DNA of 64,000 nt from Lactobacillus sp. ESL0679 (GTDB lineage Bacteria > Bacillota > Bacilli > Lactobacillales > Lactobacillaceae), in NCBI RefSeq assembly GCF_029433515.1, contig NZ_JAQTIG010000001.1, forward strand, positions 62,001 through 126,000. The letters are read 5' to 3'. The translations under genes were made by a program, and so were the position numbers. Positions 63,219 to 64,000 of this stretch are shown here, piece by piece (within the stretch, counting starts at the first letter, position 1; every line of letters begins with the position of its first letter). The notes below the pieces were generated by a model, which saw nothing but the letters and a program-made list of their open reading frames with translations, was not told the DNA's origin and searched no databases.

Positions 63219-63602
63219 TTAAACTAATTCAAGGATAACCATTGGAGCACCATCACCCTTACGAGCTTTGGCTAACTTCATAATTCTGGTGTAACCACCA
63301 TTACGATCTTTGTAACGAGGTGCAATATCACTGAAAAGTTTTTGCAATGCTGATTTAACAACAACTGCATCGCCTTCTTCATGGATATCTGCAACTTCAT
63401 CACGTACAAAAGCAGCAGCCTTTCTTCTAGCGGCTAAATCGCCACGCTTACCTAAAGTAATCATCTTTTCGGCAGTTTTGCGAATTTCTTTTGCACGGGT
63501 TTCAGTAGTAACAATGCGTTCTTTCATGAACAATTGAGTTGTCATTTCGCGCAACATTGCTTTTCTATGTGCACTATCCCAACCTAATTTACGGTATGGC
63601 AT
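63219..63602 (-). CDS. rplQ: 50S ribosomal protein L17
   Basis: A 127-residue protein: [24 protein letters not shown] and [27 protein letters not shown] are the L17 start, and GGYTRIMKL...[11 protein letters not shown] the end. It follows rpoA by 20 bases on the same strand, the universal gene order. Confidence 0.98.
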   Translation of the reverse strand: MPYRKLGWDSAHRKAMLREMTTQLFMKERIVTTETRAKEIRKTAEKMITLGKRGDLAARRKAAAFVRDEVADIHEEGDAVVVKSALQKLFSDIAPRYKDRNGGYTRIMKLAKARKGDGAPMVILELV

Positions 63603-63622
63603 CAGTTTACCTCCTTTATTTA

Positions 63623-64000
63623 TTAATCTTCTTGACGAAGTGAAAGTCCCAAGTCAGCTAATTTGTTTTTAACTTCTTCCAATGATTTCCGTCCCAAATT
63701 ACGTACGCGCATCATATCTGCTTCAGTCTTATCTGTTAACTCTTGCAGAGTATTGATGCCAGCACGCTTCAGACAATTGTATGAACGTACAGAAAGGTCA
63801 AGCTCTTCGATTGTCATCTCAAGTTTCTTTTCTGCAGTATCATCTTCTTTTTCGATCATAACATCGTCAAATTTGGTATTTGCATCAGCAGTTTCAAACA
63901 CTTTAAAGTGCGCTACTAAAATCTTAGCAGCAAAACTAAGGGCGTCATTAGGCTTGATTGAACCATCAGTCCAAATCTCTAAAGTGAGCTTGTCAAAATC
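63623..64000 (-). CDS. rpoA: RNA polymerase alpha subunit, C-terminal part (5' end off window)
   Basis: The frame is open from the window edge to the stop at 63623, so this is the last 125 residues. [28 protein letters not shown] is the end of the assembly domain. A linker and the C-terminal domain follow ([23 protein letters not shown] region with the helix-hairpin-helix [21 protein letters not shown]). An internal ATG at 63901 is not the start. Confidence 0.97.
   Translation of the reverse strand, partial: DFDKLTLEIWTDGSIKPNDALSFAAKILVAHFKVFETADANTKFDDVMIEKEDDTAEKKLEMTIEELDLSVRSYNCLKRAGINTLQELTDKTEADMMRVRNLGRKSLEEVKNKLADLGLSLRQED

Noticed and set aside
63623-63901. A complete 92-residue protein starting at 63901
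   Set aside because: The frame stays open to the window edge and encodes the end of RpoA; the ATG is internal.

Overview
The window is AT-rich, gene-dense DNA from a Firmicute. The ribosomal, cysS, gltX, radA and pepC/pepE genes, and the galK-galT pair, fit Lactobacillus in the strict sense (acidophilus/delbrueckii group). I cannot name the species from the sequence alone. Nearly everything is on the minus strand, so the locus reads naturally from right to left: rpoA, rplQ, ecfA1-ecfA2-ecfT-truA, rplM-rpsI at the right end; radA-gltX in the middle; cysS-mrnC-rlmB-sigH-like, rpmG-secE-nusG, rplK-rplA and pstS-pstC-pstA at the left end. These conserved blocks are separated by accessory islands. 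No tRNA, rRNA, CRISPR array, insertion sequence or prophage gene is seen.

Left part (1-10.8 kb): phosphate ABC importer genes (pstA cut by the window edge), rplA and rplK with an L1-site-like dyad before each, nusG, secE, rpmG, a lone DXS-like transketolase-family gene, a small acidic protein, a sigma-H/ComX-like factor, rlmB, mrnC and cysS. 10.9-13.2 kb is a small accessory island: four tandem paralogous small membrane proteins, a broken fifth copy, another membrane protein with a similar upstream element, and a small helical protein that might be an immunity protein. 13.2-19.4 kb is a sugar operon: LacI regulator, mannose-family PTS IIB-IIC-IID-IIA, a GH13 oligo-1,6-glucosidase and an RpiR regulator, with two matching LacI operators and a cre-like site on the promoter.

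Two related flavoprotein/MFS modules lie at 19.6-23.4 kb (one flavoprotein, MFS, divergent AraC regulator) and 32.1-37.9 kb (two flavoproteins, an SDR protein, MFS, LysR regulator). The flavoproteins look like fumarate-reductase-type FAD enzymes but lack the C-terminal residues of true fumarate reductases, so each module probably imports and reduces some other compound. Between them lie an XRE-regulated ABC-2 exporter, an amino-acid permease, gltX, radA, dut and a small acetyltransferase.

38-64 kb holds pepC, a DMT transporter, pepE with an ABC exporter, galK-galT under a cre site, a DUF4097 protein, a polynucleotide-kinase-like ATPase, three histidine-phosphatase-family proteins, a CDF metal exporter, a TSUP permease, a HAD-like protein without its nucleophile, a DJ-1/PfpI protein, an aldo-keto reductase, a frameshifted DUF915 hydrolase, LysR and XRE regulators, a TetM-like ribosome-protection GTPase, and the ribosomal/ECF block. 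Where an upstream start codon lacked a ribosome binding site, the start given here was moved to the first codon with one.
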